64,000 nt of DNA from Saccharum officinarum (GCA_020631735.1 CM036201.1:80080502-80144501); one strand, 5' to 3'. Counted from the stretch's first letter, positions 24,601 to 34,980 are shown. Notes: generated by a model not told the origin, from the letters alone. A program made the numbers and translations.

Positions 24601-25208
24601 TCAGTCCAGAAACGGGCGTTCGCGCCATCGCCCACCTGTACAGTACCGAAGCTCGGAACATGTGGTCGACAGCGCGTTCCGGCTTGGAAGGTAGGAGCGC
24701 CCAAGCCACATCAGGCTGAGTTCGTCGTTGCCATTCCCAGCATAGGCGGAGCACGAAGCCGAGGATCCTGAGGTCAGGCAGCCCTAGGCCGCCGAGGTCC
24801 TTGGGCGAGCACACGACAGGCCAAGCAACCATGCATTTCCCGTCAACGACAAATTCCGTGCCCGCCCAGAGGAACGCACACCTTCTCTTATCAGTTTCTC
24901 TGATGGCCTAGGGAGAGAGAGCACAACAGATGGATACATGGACTGGAATCGCCGATAGCGTTGTTTGCACCAAGGTCTTCCTTCCCGCCTTAGTCAGAAG
25001 GCCACCCTTCCAAGTGGGGATCCGTGCAGCCACAGCGTCGACAAAGGCTTGCTCGTTGGCGCGGCCGAGTCGCGAAAGCGATAGGGGCACTCCCAAGTAT
25101 TTTGTAGGAAAGTCCTGGAGGCGGCAGGGGAAGGCTCGCTATACAGCTGCGATGTCGTCGTCGGAGCCGCGGATCGGCGTGATCACGCACTTGCCCAGGT
25201 TGGTGGCG
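18685..25208 (-). mobile_element. 5'-truncated LINE (L1-type), minus strand, split by a solo LTR
   Basis: A 14-bp target duplication AGCACCATCTTTAT occurs at 18671-18684 and 25209-25222. Next to the first copy is T9 on + (18686-18694), which is the poly(A) tail of a minus-strand element. Minus-strand frames at 23870-25200 show the C-terminal part of a LINE ORF2. They include ARIPTWKGGLLTKAGRKTLV, LGGLGLPDLRILGFVLRLCW and then a zf-RVT domain (REVWRASAPPKVKLFFWLAL, a Cys-x2-Cys start CVLCA). Several frameshifts and stops separate these, so it is dead. The 3' end (18695-18890) is separated from the coding part by the nested LTR. Without the LTR the LINE is about 1.57 kb, heavily 5' truncated, and inserted in the 3' flank or 3' UTR of the ABHD17 gene. 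Confidence 0.88.
18891..23844 (+). mobile_element. Solo LTR of a Tekay/Del-like Ty3-gypsy element, about 4.95 kb
   Basis: It begins TGTAACACCCCAGG and ends TTCCGTTACA, so the outer six bases are inverted (TGTAAC/GTTACA) with TG..CA ends. The flanking pentamers are CGAAT (18886-18890) and CGAAC (23845-23849), one mismatch. No internal polyprotein is present between the ends, so this is a solo LTR left by recombination. It is homologous to the LTR at 57401-61332. Shared blocks include GGTAGAAGTC(A/G)GGTGATTTCC, the GGTAAGTCTAGCTGAGTACC block and CTCAGGGTTTT(A/G)T(C/T)CCCACTTG. A GC-rich island sits at about 19850-20650, as in the other LTR. The ORFs inside it are not host genes. It interrupts the LINE 3' region. 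Confidence 0.9.
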
Positions 25209-25222
25209 AGCACCATCTTTAT

Positions 25223-25771
25223 TTCAGCATCTGATTCTTTTACACTTGTATACGTTACGTTGCTTGAAGCTTGTAAACACACACACATACAGAACGCTGT
25301 GATCTGTTGGGATAGAGACTGCTCAGTCTGTTATCAGCAGGAAAGATGCCCCTCCTTCCAAAATTATCTCCTTTTGTGTAGAATCAAACCTACAAGTAGA
25401 AAATAGCATGAACATTTGTACATCCGAATAATTTTATTATAACAAAATATATTCCACGATCTTATTAAACATCATAGATATTAGTAGTACTTATTTATAT
25501 GTTTAGTTAAGCTTAAAAAGATTTTAATTTCTTGAGAAGTGAGGTGCATACTTTTTTCGGAAACGCTTAGCCACATCATCACGCCGCTCCCAGTCTTGCC
25601 TCCCTCCTACGCTGTCATCAAACCAACCTCTAAAAAAAAGAAAAATTCCCCACTTGGGTTGTGGTCCTCTTTAGCTGCTCTAAACCTCTCACCACACCGC
25701 ACCTCCAGCCGACCCCGCCGCCACAAGGTCCCGCAGCAGGGCATTCTCTCTTCCCCCGCTCCCTCCCTAGC
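25223..25771. other. Displaced 3' flank of the ABHD17 gene and intergenic DNA
   Basis: Sequence from 25223 continues the context that preceded the LINE insertion at 18684, so it is probably the original 3' flank of the ABHD17 gene, moved 6.5 kb away. It contains a short CA-rich stretch (about 25277-25289) and, from about 25545, GC-richer sequence leading to the next ORF. There is no recognisable gene. Confidence 0.5.
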
Positions 25772-25975
25772 ATGAAGCACCTGCTCCGGCGTCTTTCCCG
25801 CGTGGCTAGCCCTTCCCGCGCTGCTCTTCCTGCGAGGCACCCAACCCCTTCCATCATTGTTCCGTGCGTCCGCGCCGCGCCCCCATCCAGCACCACGCTC
25901 CCATCCACCTCACCCATCGCGGAAGGGGAGGCAAGGGAGACTGCACCACCACAGTTCCCCACCACCACCAGGTAG
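25772..25975 (+). CDS. Presequence-like ORF (67 codons), in frame with the downstream ndhH fragment
   Basis: The ATG at 25772 opens MKHLLRRLSRVASPSRAALP, followed by about 45 more residues rich in Arg, Ser, Ala, Pro and Thr. There is no acidic residue until about residue 51. The ORF ends in TAG at 25973-25975. This composition resembles a mitochondrial or plastid targeting presequence. The first dozen residues also resemble the start of SAUR71-type auxin proteins, but the SAUR core does not follow. The last codons CCAG|GTAGGC form a plausible splice donor that would remove the stop. The same frame then runs into the plastid ndhH segment from 26006. I cannot say whether it is transcribed. Confidence 0.35.
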   Translation: MKHLLRRLSRVASPSRAALPARHPTPSIIVPCVRAAPPSSTTLPSTSPIAEGEARETAPPQFPTTTR

Positions 25976-26005
25976 GCCGTGGCTGTCGACAATATTGTGT
26001 TTTTC

Positions 26006-26291
26006 GGACCAATGTTACGAGCTTCTGGAATACAATGGGATCTTCGTAAAATCGATCCTTATGAGTCTTACAATCAATTCGATTGGAAAGTCCAATGGAA
26101 AAAAGAAGGAGATTCGTTAGCTCGCTATTTAGTACGAGCAGGTGAAATGAGGAAATCCATAAAAAATATTCAACAGGTTGTAGAGAAAATTCCTGGAGGA
26201 CCTTATGAGAATTTAGAAGCCTGACGCTTTAAGAAAGCAAAGGATCCCGAATGGAATGGTTTTGAATATTGATTTCTTGGTAAAAAAAAAA
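26006..26291 (+). pseudogene. ndhH: Nuclear plastid DNA insert: internal fragment of ndhH
   Basis: From GGACCAATGTTACGAGC the translation reads [20 protein letters not shown] and continues through [21 protein letters not shown] and [13 protein letters not shown]. This is the central part of the 49-kDa-like NdhH subunit of the chloroplast NADH dehydrogenase-like complex. Similarity continues at nucleotide level to about TTCTTGGTAAAAAA. Two in-frame TGA codons (26222-26224, and within GAATATTGATTTC near 26267) stand where the plastid gene has Arg CGA codons, so both are C-to-T changes. Neither the start nor the end of ndhH is present. It is a nuclear plastid insertion (NUPT) of about 285 bp, not a working gene. 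Confidence 0.9.
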
Positions 26292-26690
26292 CCAAGTGTT
26301 TTATGGCATTTTCATATATATTGCAAGTCTATGTTTCAAATGTTTAAGATGTTTGATTCAAGTGTTTCATACGAATAAATGTTGCAATTGTTTTATTAAG
26401 ATGTTGCAAAAGTAGATCTAGATGTTGCATGTACATACATGTTGCAAACATATGTTTTAAGTGTTTTCAGGTGTTTCATATGTACGTTTACAAGTGTTTC
26501 ATCTGGATGCTGCATATGTTTGCAATGATTTTCAAATGTTTTTTAGTCATTTTCGCAAATGTTTTAGACGGTTGTTTCAAGTGTTTCATCTTTCTTCTTT
26601 TGTATGTTGCAACTGTTGCATTTAGAGGTTTCAAAAGTAGATCGGGGCGCTGCACATGGGATGCGCATACGAAGCGGCTGACAGTGCGGA
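26292..26690. repeat. Degenerate array of ATGTTGCAA / TGTTTCAT words (copy 1 of a dispersed repeat family)
   Basis: Words such as ATGTTGCA, TGTTGCAA, GTGTTTCAT and ATGTTTTA recur every 10-25 bp for about 350 bp, then give way to a GC-rich tail (GATCGGGGCGCTGCACATGG). The same array in reverse orientation lies at 45612-46020 and 52970-53300. One reading frame through the array stays open, giving Cys-Phe-rich peptides (for example ICFKCFQVFHMYVYKCFIWM), but this is probably a by-product of the repeat words. The family is unclassified. Confidence 0.75.
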
Positions 26691-27108
26691 CGACGTCCGG
26701 GACGGGGCGGGCCCATTGCTGGTGCGCTCGCTCGCGAGCCCGACGCACTAGACGCTCGCTTCTTTCTGTGCAGGCAGGGTTCGGACGCTAGTGCATGGAT
26801 CGGACGTGCGAACACTAGCAAGTCTTTTTTTTACGGTGAGTACCTTCGAACACTGAGGTGGCTACAATCACGTATGATTTCATCATTCATCACATTTTTT
26901 TTGCAGGTGACGTCTGGGATGGGTGGGCCCACTGCTGGTGCGCTCGTTGGCGAGCCCGACACGCTAGATGCTCGCTTCTCTGTAGGCAGGCAGCGTTCGA
27001 ACGTGCGAACACTAGCAAAAATCCTTTTTTTTTGTCGGGGAGTACCTTCCAACACTGAGGTGGCTACAATCACGTATGATTTCATCAATTGTCACATTTC
27101 GATAAATG
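26691..27108. repeat. Imperfect tandem duplication, about 0.2-kb unit, two copies
   Basis: Unit 1 starts about 26692 (CCGGGACGGGGCGGGCCCA). It runs through CGTGCGAACACTAGCAA and a T-run to GAACACTGAGGTGGCTACAA and TCACGTATGATTTCATCA, at about 26898. Unit 2 repeats the same order from about 26916 (GGGATGGGTGGGCCCA) to about 27100. The units differ by several small indels, mostly in the first half (for example a segment with ATGGATCGGA present only in unit 1). The duplication lies 290-700 bp upstream of the HSP90C start and may belong to its distal promoter. Confidence 0.85.
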
Positions 27109-27222
27109 GGCCTATGAAAGCAGAAGAAAGAGGCCTGTTTGGGCCTATGAGAGCAGACAAAAGAGGCCCGGCTCACAGTCACAGACTCACAGTGACTCAG
27201 TGACAGTGTTCGGGCCCGACTG

Positions 27223-27237
27223 CTTCTAGAAGCTTCG
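27223..27237 (+). promoter_or_regulatory. Perfect heat-shock element upstream of HSP90C
   Basis: CTTCTAGAAGCTTCG contains TTC at 27224-27226, GAA at 27229-27231 and TTC at 27234-27236. These are three alternating units at exact 5-bp spacing, the consensus bound by trimeric heat-shock factors. It is about 160 bp upstream of the HSP90C ATG at 27397, a usual position. This predicts heat induction of the gene. Confidence 0.8.
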
Positions 27238-27304
27238 GCCGCGCCTCATCATCTCCATCCTCCTGTTGAAGTTGGACCCGCCGGCCTCCCACAGCTTACT
27301 ACAA

Positions 27305-27313
27305 AAACCCTAA
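27305..27313 (+). promoter_or_regulatory. Telo-box AAACCCTAA in the HSP90C leader or promoter
   Basis: AAACCCTAA lies 84 bp upstream of the ATG. Upstream at about 27110 and 27140 are two TGGGCC (site II-like) motifs inside a short direct repeat (GGGCCTATGA). The pairing of telo-box and site II motifs is known from promoters of growth- and biogenesis-related plant genes. The function here is inferred. Confidence 0.55.
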
Positions 27314-27396
27314 GCCCCCCCTCCCTTATCCTCTTCTGCTCCCCTCCCCCTCCCCCTCCCTCTCTACGAACGTTGGCGCGCACTGTCTCCCATCCC

Positions 27397-30300
27397 ATGG
27401 CGCCGGCGCTGAGCGGGACTCTGGGCGCGTCGTCGGTGGCGGCGCTGCGGCCCTGCGCGGGGAGGAGGGCGCCGTCCGCCGCGAGCTCAGTTGCGCCGAG
27501 GGGGAGCGGGGCGGTGAGGTGCGCCAGAGGGCTCAGGTGGGAGGCCAACAGAAGCAGGGGGAGGTCGCTCAGGGTGAGGTGCGATGCGGCCGTCGCCGAG
27601 AAGCCCGCCGGGGAGGAGGCGGCTGGGGAGAAGTTCGAGTACCAGGCAGAGGTGAGACGTGGGCACGGTTCATATATATCTGTTATTTACAACAACAACA
27701 TAGCCTTTTGTCCCAAACAAGTTGGGGTAGGCTAGAGATAAAACACAAAAGAGACGAGAAACAGGGAGACACATAAAGGGACATAAAGGGCACAAGACAA
27801 AAGATGTCACGGTTCAGGCACGTTGATCGCTAATCTCCAAGCGCTCCTGTTCATAGCTAAATCCTTGGGGATATTCCACTCCTTAAGATCTCTCTTAACG
27901 GACTCGTCCTTTATGTCGACCTCTACCGCTCTTTACATTATCGGCCCGCTTTAGAACTCCACTACGCACCGGCGCCTCAGGAGGTCTCCGTTGGACATGT
28001 CCAAACCATTTCAACCGATGTTGAATTAATTTCTCCTCAATTGATGCCACCCCAACCCTATCCCGAATATCGTCGTTCAGTACTCTATCCCTCCTTGTGT
28101 GCCCACAACACCAACGCAACATACGCATCTCCGCTACACTCAATTGCTGGACATGTCGCCTTTTTTAGGCCAACACTCAGCACCATATAACATCGCCGGA
28201 CGAATCGCCGTCCTATAGAACTTACCTTTCAGCTTCTGAGGCACCCTTTTATCACAGAGAACGCCAGAAGCTTGACGCCATTTCAACCAGCCGGCTGAAA
28301 TTCTATGCCTAACATCTTCATCAATGTCTCCATCCTTTTGTAGCATCGACCCTAAATACCGAAAAGTATCCTTCTTGGCCACCACTTGCCCATCGAGGCT
28401 AACGTCCCCCTCCTCGTGCCTAGTCGCGCTGAAATCGCACCTCATATACTCGGTCTTAGTCCTACTAAGTCTGAACCCTTTCGACTCTAACGTGTGCCTC
28501 CATAGTTCTAACTTCTTATTAACTCCCGCCCTACAGTCGTCAACTAGCACCACATCATCAGCAAAGAGCATACACCAAGGGATATCACCTTGTATGTCCC
28601 TTGTGACCTCATCCATCACCAAAGCAAATAAATAAGGGCTCATATATATCTGTTATTTCAGATGGAATTTTTCATTGGCGCCCGTCTTCCGTACACATTG
28701 AGATTTTTTGGGGGGGAATTAATGTGATAAGGTTACCTGTAGTTCAGCAGAAATGTTGCCAAATCTGTACTGTATAACCGAGTTTGATTGTGTGGCTTCC
28801 ATTTGTGTGCCACCACTGGTTACTGAAACATGTATGTTTCTTTCTGTTCTACCTTGTAGGTGAGCCGGTTAATGGATTTGATCGTCCATAGTCTATACAG
28901 TCATAAGGAGGTGTTTCTCCGCGAGCTTGTTAGGTCAGTACCTTTTGCTGGAATCTGGAAATCTATGGCAATTCATTCGAAGCCATTATTCATTGATGGT
29001 ACTTACCTGCTGCTCTACCAGCAACGCGAGTGATGCATTGGATAAGCTGAGGTTTCTTGGCGTGACTGATTCTTCTTTGCTTGCTGATGGCGGCGAGCTG
29101 GAAATAAGGATTAAGCCTGACCCTGATGCTGGGACGATTACTATCACGTGAGTTCCTGTTTCTGACAGAACTACTTGTTGGCGTTCTCTGAACAGACTCT
29201 AATGGCATGATTTTCTGGTGGCTATTGGTTTCAACAGTGACACTGGTGTTGGTATGACTAAAGATGAGCTCAAGGACTGCCTTGGTACCATTGCTCAGAG
29301 TGGCACCTCAAAATTTTTGAAGGCCCTCAAGGTGCAGCATCATACCTTCCTTTCCAGTTGTGCATACATCTATGAGTATGGGATATAGTTAGGGACTAAA
29401 TGCGGTAGTGTATATATGATTGTTTCATTGTTTTTTTTCCCTAACGTAAAAATGTATTGCTCATCAGGAAAACAAAGACCTTGGGGCGGACAATGGTTTA
29501 ATTGGTCAGTTCGGTGTTGGATTTTACTCAGCTTTTCTTGTTGCAGAGAAGGTTTGAGATATTTCTTGGATGATTTTATTTTTCTTAAACAATTTTACAT
29601 GGAATGAGATTTTACTCGTTTTGTACTGTCTTAGATCCTTATTTAAGTTGACATTTTGTCAAACCCACATTGCAGGTTGTGGTGTCCACCAAGAGTCCAA
29701 AATCAGATAAACAGTATGTGTGGGAAGCTGTGGCTGACAGTAGCTCTTATGTCATCAAGGAAGAGACTGATCCTGAGAAAATGCTTACACGTGGAACTCA
29801 GATTACCCTGTTTCTAAGGGTATGTTGCTATGTTCATCTGATATGCCATGAAAGCTTTTTTTAATAGCAACCTTACATTAATATGTGTTCTATAGCCTGA
29901 TGATAAGTACGAGTTTGCGGACCCTTCAAGGATTCAAGGCTTAGTAAAAAACTACTCTCAGTTTGTGTCTTTCCCCATATACACATGGCAGGAGAAATCA
30001 AGAACTGTTGAGGTAGTGTCTTGACAAAGCTTCTTGCTTATTCTCTTGACCACACCAGTTCTTTTGATCTATTAATGCGTTTGATCTTTTCATTTATTTC
30101 ACTGATGTAATCCCCCCTTGATTGACAGGTTGAAGAGGATGAAGAGCCGAAAGAAGGTGAGGAGGCAACAGAGGTTAGTTTTTCTGAATGACTCCTAGTT
30201 TTCCTTATGTTTGTAGAATCTTGCTTCTTTTGCAACTGATTATACTTTGACATATAGGGTGAGAAAAAGAAAAAGAAGAAGACTGTTACTGAGAAATATT

Positions 30301-32677
30301 GGGACTGGGAACTAGCCAATGAAACAAAACCCATATGGGTAAGTCTGGAGTTACTATTGCCTGTTTGCTTCATACTTAGAACAGCACCCTTCTGGTACTT
30401 GTGATCACTCTGGTCTCCAAGGGAGTAAGGGCTAATGAAGAAAACAGACAGTTGATTTCTATTCCCTCCATGCAGATGAGAAATCCAAAGGAAATTGAGA
30501 ACACCGAATACAATGAGTTCTACAAGAAGACATTCAATGAGTTTTTGGACCCTCTTGCCCACACTCATTTCACAACGGAGGTGTGTGAATTCCTTAAACA
30601 ACTCTGTGAAACACTTAAATTCACACACATTGTATATAGTCAATAACTTTATCTTTGCTATTAACAGGGTGAGGTGGAATTCAGGAGTGTTCTTTATGTT
30701 CCAGGCATGGCACCACTTAGTAATGAGGAGATAATGAATCCCAAGACCAAAAATATCCGGCTATATGTTAAAAGAGTCTTCATCTCTGATGACTTTGATG
30801 GTGAACTGGTACACTATCTTGCAACACTGACAATATATTGTTATTGTTTTCTACTATCCATCGACTGAGATGGAACAAATTATTGATTTTAGTGTGCATA
30901 TTGCAGTTTCCAAGATACTTGAGCTTTGTGAAAGGTGTGGTGGATTCAAACGACCTTCCCCTCAATGTTTCTCGGGAGATTCTTCAAGAAAGTCGAATTG
31001 TAAGTAACGAGTGAAATGCCTGTCAGTTTTTCCTCTCCTCCTTTGAAATTTTATATTCCAAAGGTTCTTACTGTGGATATATTTAGAGATAATCTTATGT
31101 TTTTTTGTTCAGGTAAGAATTATGCGCAAGCGACTTGTCAGGAAGACGTTTGATATGATTGAAGAGATTGCCGAAAAGGAAGATAAGGAGGTACAACTGA
31201 ACCTTTAGTTTGCTGTTGTTGTGTTTACTTGATAATATTGATGTTTTCTAATTTGTTCTGTAGGACTATAAGAAGTTTTGGGAGAGCTTTGGCAAGTTTA
31301 TCAAGCTTGGTTGCATTGAGGACACAGGGAATCACAAGCGCCTTGCTCCATTGTTGCGCTTCCATTCTTCTAAAAATGAGGGAGATACCATAAGTCTTGA
31401 TCAATATGTAGAGAGCATGCCTGAAAGTCAAAAGGCAATCTACTATATCGCTACAGATAGTCTCCAGAGTGCAAAGACTGCTCCTTTCTTGGAAAAGCTG
31501 GTTCAGAAAGATATTGAAGTATGTACTTGACATAGACACAATTGACTTTTTTTTGGAACGTAAAGACACAATTGACTATGAGAGAGACATGTTCTTTCTT
31601 CTTTTCATGCTTTGGCTGAGGGCACTGCTTGCTTTTTTTAAATTTAGGTTCTCTACCTTATTGAGCCAATAGATGAGGTTGCCATTCAGAACTTGCAGAC
31701 CTACAAAGAGAAGAAATTTGTGGATATCAGCAAGGAGGATCTGGAATTGGGTGAGAAAATGCTTATGCTTGCTCAGTGTGGTTGTCACTGTTTGATTACT
31801 TCCATCGCATTGAATTGAAGATATCTTTATTTATATTGTCGCAGGTGATGAAGAGGAGGAGACTAAAGAAACCAAGCAGGAGTTTACTCTCCTTTGCGAT
31901 TGGGTTAAACAACAGCTTGGTGACAAGGTTGCTAAGGTCCAAATATCAAAACGTTTAAGTTCATCTCCATGTGTCCTTGTATCTGGCAAGTTCGGTTGGT
32001 CTGCCAATATGGAAAGGTAAGTTTGTTGTTAAGCCATTGCTTTGTTTAGTCACTATCTGTTTCTTCATATGTATTTCTCAAAATCGACAGGCTCATGAAG
32101 GCTCAAACTCTTGGTGACACATCAAGCTTGGAATTCATGAGGGGAAGAAGGATTTTCGAGATCAACCCCGACCACCCAATTATCAAAGATTTGAGTGTAA
32201 GACCATTACCCCTCTAGAATCAGTTGTCAAGCTCACCATCAATTAACTTGCTTGAGCTATATGAACTAATCTGAATGAGAAATTGTTGTTGGCAGGCTGC
32301 TTGCAAAAATGAGCCCGATAGCACAGAAGCCAAGAGGGCTGTTGAGCTCCTATATGAGGCTGCTTTAATCTCAAGTGGATATACTGTAAGTACAATGGAA
32401 TACATTTCCAGATTTTGATAGTCTTGGTGAAAATCATTTATTAAAATGTTGGAATGTTTGTCATAATTTCCAGCCGGAGAGTCCAGCGGAGCTGGGTGGC
32501 AAGATCTATGAGATGATGGCGATTGCCCTCGGTGGGAGATGGGGAAGGTCTGACATGGAGGAGGCCGAGGCGTCAGCAGGTGAGGCCAGCGCAGAGGCAG
32601 ATTCATCTGAAGGCACCATAACAGAGGTGATTGAGCCCTCGGAAGTTAGACCCGAGAGCGACCCATGGAGGGATTAG
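27397..32677 (+). CDS. HSP90C: Chloroplast HSP90 chaperone (HSP90C / HSP90.5 type), 19 exons
   Basis: Nineteen exons join with consistent phases to 788 codons: 27397-27651, 28860-28933, 29022-29147, 29238-29331, 29468-29551, 29676-29819, 29896-30012, 30129-30173, 30258-30338, 30476-30580, 30668-30808, 30907-30999, 31113-31190, 31264-31518, 31648-31750, 31845-32016, 32091-32196, 32296-32385 and 32474-32677. Residues 1 to about 70 are Arg/Ser/Ala-rich, a plastid transit peptide. The GHKL ATPase domain follows with FLREL (catalytic Glu107), [18 protein letters not shown] (153-158) and GQFGVGFYS (196-204). A short Lys/Glu-rich linker lies near 299-325. The middle domain carries NVSREILQ with the ATP-contacting Arg445. 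The end DPWRD, instead of cytosolic MEEVD or ER KDEL, marks the plastid isoform. It folds stromal proteins and works with cpHsp70 in import and thylakoid biogenesis (family knowledge). A LINE sits in intron 1. The coding sequence is intact. Confidence 0.97.
27689..28639 (-). mobile_element. 5'-truncated LINE (RTE-like) in HSP90C intron 1
   Basis: The insert is bracketed by a perfect 19-bp duplication, TCATATATATCTGTTATTT (27670-27688 and 28640-28658). On the minus strand it encodes the reverse-transcriptase core ([13 protein letters not shown], then [10 protein letters not shown] with the FADD catalytic motif). It continues to [36 protein letters not shown] and [13 protein letters not shown]. 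One frameshift occurs near 28140-28165. The 3' end is ACTTGTTTGGGACAAAAGGC followed by TATGTTGTTGTTGT, the TTG-repeat tail typical of plant RTE-clade LINEs instead of poly(A). There is no endonuclease domain, so it is a 951-bp 5'-truncated copy, antisense to the host gene. Confidence 0.92.
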
Positions 32678-34437
32678 TGAGTTCTCCCACGGACATCCTT
32701 TGTTAGAACTTCATATTTAGCAGTGCCGGGGGGTAAAATTAAGGCCATGGGCTAGAATATTTGGTTACAGATATTTCTATACGGGTTCCTGCCGTGGCAA
32801 TTTTTGTAGGTGTAGACTTACTGGCCACTAGCATTTTATTGAGGTAGTAGTGGCCTTAGAAAACAATAAAAGCATGAAGACTGATTACATAGCAAAATTG
32901 TGCTGCCCCCCTCAATAATAATAAAAAAAGAAGTTTTTGCACAGCTGTTTCCCTCCGCTTTATATAGTTGTTACTGACAGACTGCTTCTTGGAGATCAGA
33001 TCTACAGTTTGTGTTGTGGGCAACTCGGCTTTATTTTAGGAATTAGTTAAAGTACCGATGATGAATGAAATATATAATATACAAAACGCACGATGACCAC
33101 AAGGAAACCATTGCCAAGCTTACTGCAAGCAGCTTATGTCCCAGTGATCAATATTTTTTTTTAATTGTATCAACAGGGAGAATGCCAAGATGAAAATGAC
33201 CCATTTCTACGAGGTTCCAGTTATTGAAGCCAATATGATTCCACAAGTTGCATTAAATATCTTATTACTGAACTGTAAATAGACTGGAACAGAACGGCTC
33301 AGCAAGTTAGAATGATACAGTCAATGGACAACATAATGTTACGAACAGAGAGCATGCGAAATCATCAACACTCACACTAAATCACAACAAACTGATCTGA
33401 AAAGGGATCCATCAAATAGCAAAGCCTACAATGAATATAATGATGAGAAATCTACAAAGATGAGCTGTGGTGGGAAAAAAAAGAATGATAAAAAGTATAA
33501 CTAGCTATATATATTAGCTACTAGCCAATATGCCTGTACATTACAATTACAACGGGAGAAAAAAAACTATTAAACATTTAATTGAAATAATAACGTGAAT
33601 GGTACATATCTACTTTTTGTTTTATGCTTTTATAATTTATTTTATGATGACCATCGCATTCATAATATAAGTTAATGTTGACAATAAGTAACAATGTTAT
33701 TGGTATATTTTTCCTTCTATTGCAAAACGCATAATTATTTAGATATAAATATATCATAACATTAATTTTTCATGCTAATCATGTGTTTCTATGACTCAAT
33801 ATTGATCTTTGTAGGTTTTTTGACGCATCATATCAATCTCCGTAACATTTTTGTCGATGTGTTAAGGATAGGGGTATGTCCGTCAATAATTGTGACGGGA
33901 GACCTCTCTTTATTTTTCACACGGCAGCCCTCATGAGGAACCTATATGCATGCAACATATGCGAGGATGATTTAGCACACATATAGACAAAACATAACCT
34001 AACAAGATTTATAACATCTATGGATAGATCATATTTTTACGAAGCTAACAAAACTAGTTTGGTATTTTTTATATTTTTCTATGATTTTTGGTGAATTTTG
34101 CAAGATCTCTGTTTTTATAGAAAAAAGAGAAAAACGAAAGAAAAGAGAAAGGCTTGGGCTTGGTCCAGCCCACAACGAAGCCAGCCCAACTATAAGGATT
34201 TAGCTCAGGTAAAAAAAAAAGTCCATCAGGAGAGGCTCACCCGGATCTGAACATTTTGCATCAGAAATCCGGATCTATTTTAAAAACCATTAAGACCCTC
34301 TCACCTTTTCTTTCTCTCTCGCTGCGTGAATCGGAGACGGGCGAGCACCCTAGAGCGACACGGAAATTATGGTGGCAGAAAAATTATGGTGGCAAAAGTT
34401 TTGCCTCTTTAATACTAAATACTAGATATAGATAGAC
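32678..34437. other. HSP90C 3' UTR and intergenic DNA
   Basis: About 250 bp after the stop are plausible 3' UTR, with AATAAAA signals near 32864-32870 and 32914-32930. Beyond that I see AT-rich sequence without a gene. A block at 33420-33500 (AATGAATATAATGATGAGAA, then ATCTACAAAGATGAGCTGTG) is a diverged copy of 38080-38150 and belongs to the segmental duplication described under findings. Confidence 0.55.
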
Positions 34438-34980
34438 AACGACACAAACAAATACGCTGCCATGCAGCAGCAATCCATGTTTATTTTCAGTTGTTTTTCT
34501 CTTCACATTGAGGAACACAAATTCACTTCACACTCTGACAGTGCCGATTACCACAGACATTGTTTAATGTGCCTCTCTGTAATTGTAAACAACCGTGAGT
34601 GGTCCCTTGCCCTATCATCATTAGTTGACTGTTAATATAGCGCCGGTGCTACTTTGAGCAAGTACTGTTGTAAACTGCGTTTCCATTCAATAGCCGGGAA
34701 TTTTCTTTATATAGGGTTGTGTTGAGCCTCAATGCAAATTTTCTTCTGAAGAATATAAATAAGTAGGTTATCCTGAATTTTCTCATTTTCTACGTAGCCA
34801 GAATCTCAAAAGGAAAGAAAGAAAGAAAAAAAGAAAGAAATGTTTTTTTCACGCAGAATCCCCCCCGATCAATCTTCACGCAGAATTTGCAATGTAGATG
34901 AGATGCTCTTGTTCGGACTCCCTTGGCCTATCTTTTTTTTTTTTAAACTGACTCCCTTGGCCTATCTAATTCTGCATAGA
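34438..34980. repeat. Segmental duplication, copy A
   Basis: 34438-34535 (ACAAATACGCTGCC ... AATTCACTTCACACTC) matches 39123-39222. Directly continuing, 34529-34980 (CACTCTGACAGTGCCGA, CCCTATCATCATTAGTTGAC, TTTCCATTCAAT, AATTTTCTTCTGAAGAA, CTCCCTTGGCCT) matches 42104-42520. In this copy the two blocks are joined without a break; in copy B they are 2.9 kb apart. A GAAA-rich simple repeat lies at 34813-34842. Confidence 0.85.

Noticed and set aside
25857..26224. A working nuclear ndhH gene
   Set aside because: The insert lacks both ends of ndhH and has two premature stops. Only the leader/frame coincidence is reported.
26292..26650. Regular short repeats that might suggest a CRISPR-like array
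   Set aside because: Units are degenerate with no constant repeat/spacer structure, and this is a plant nuclear genome. It is a dispersed repeat family.
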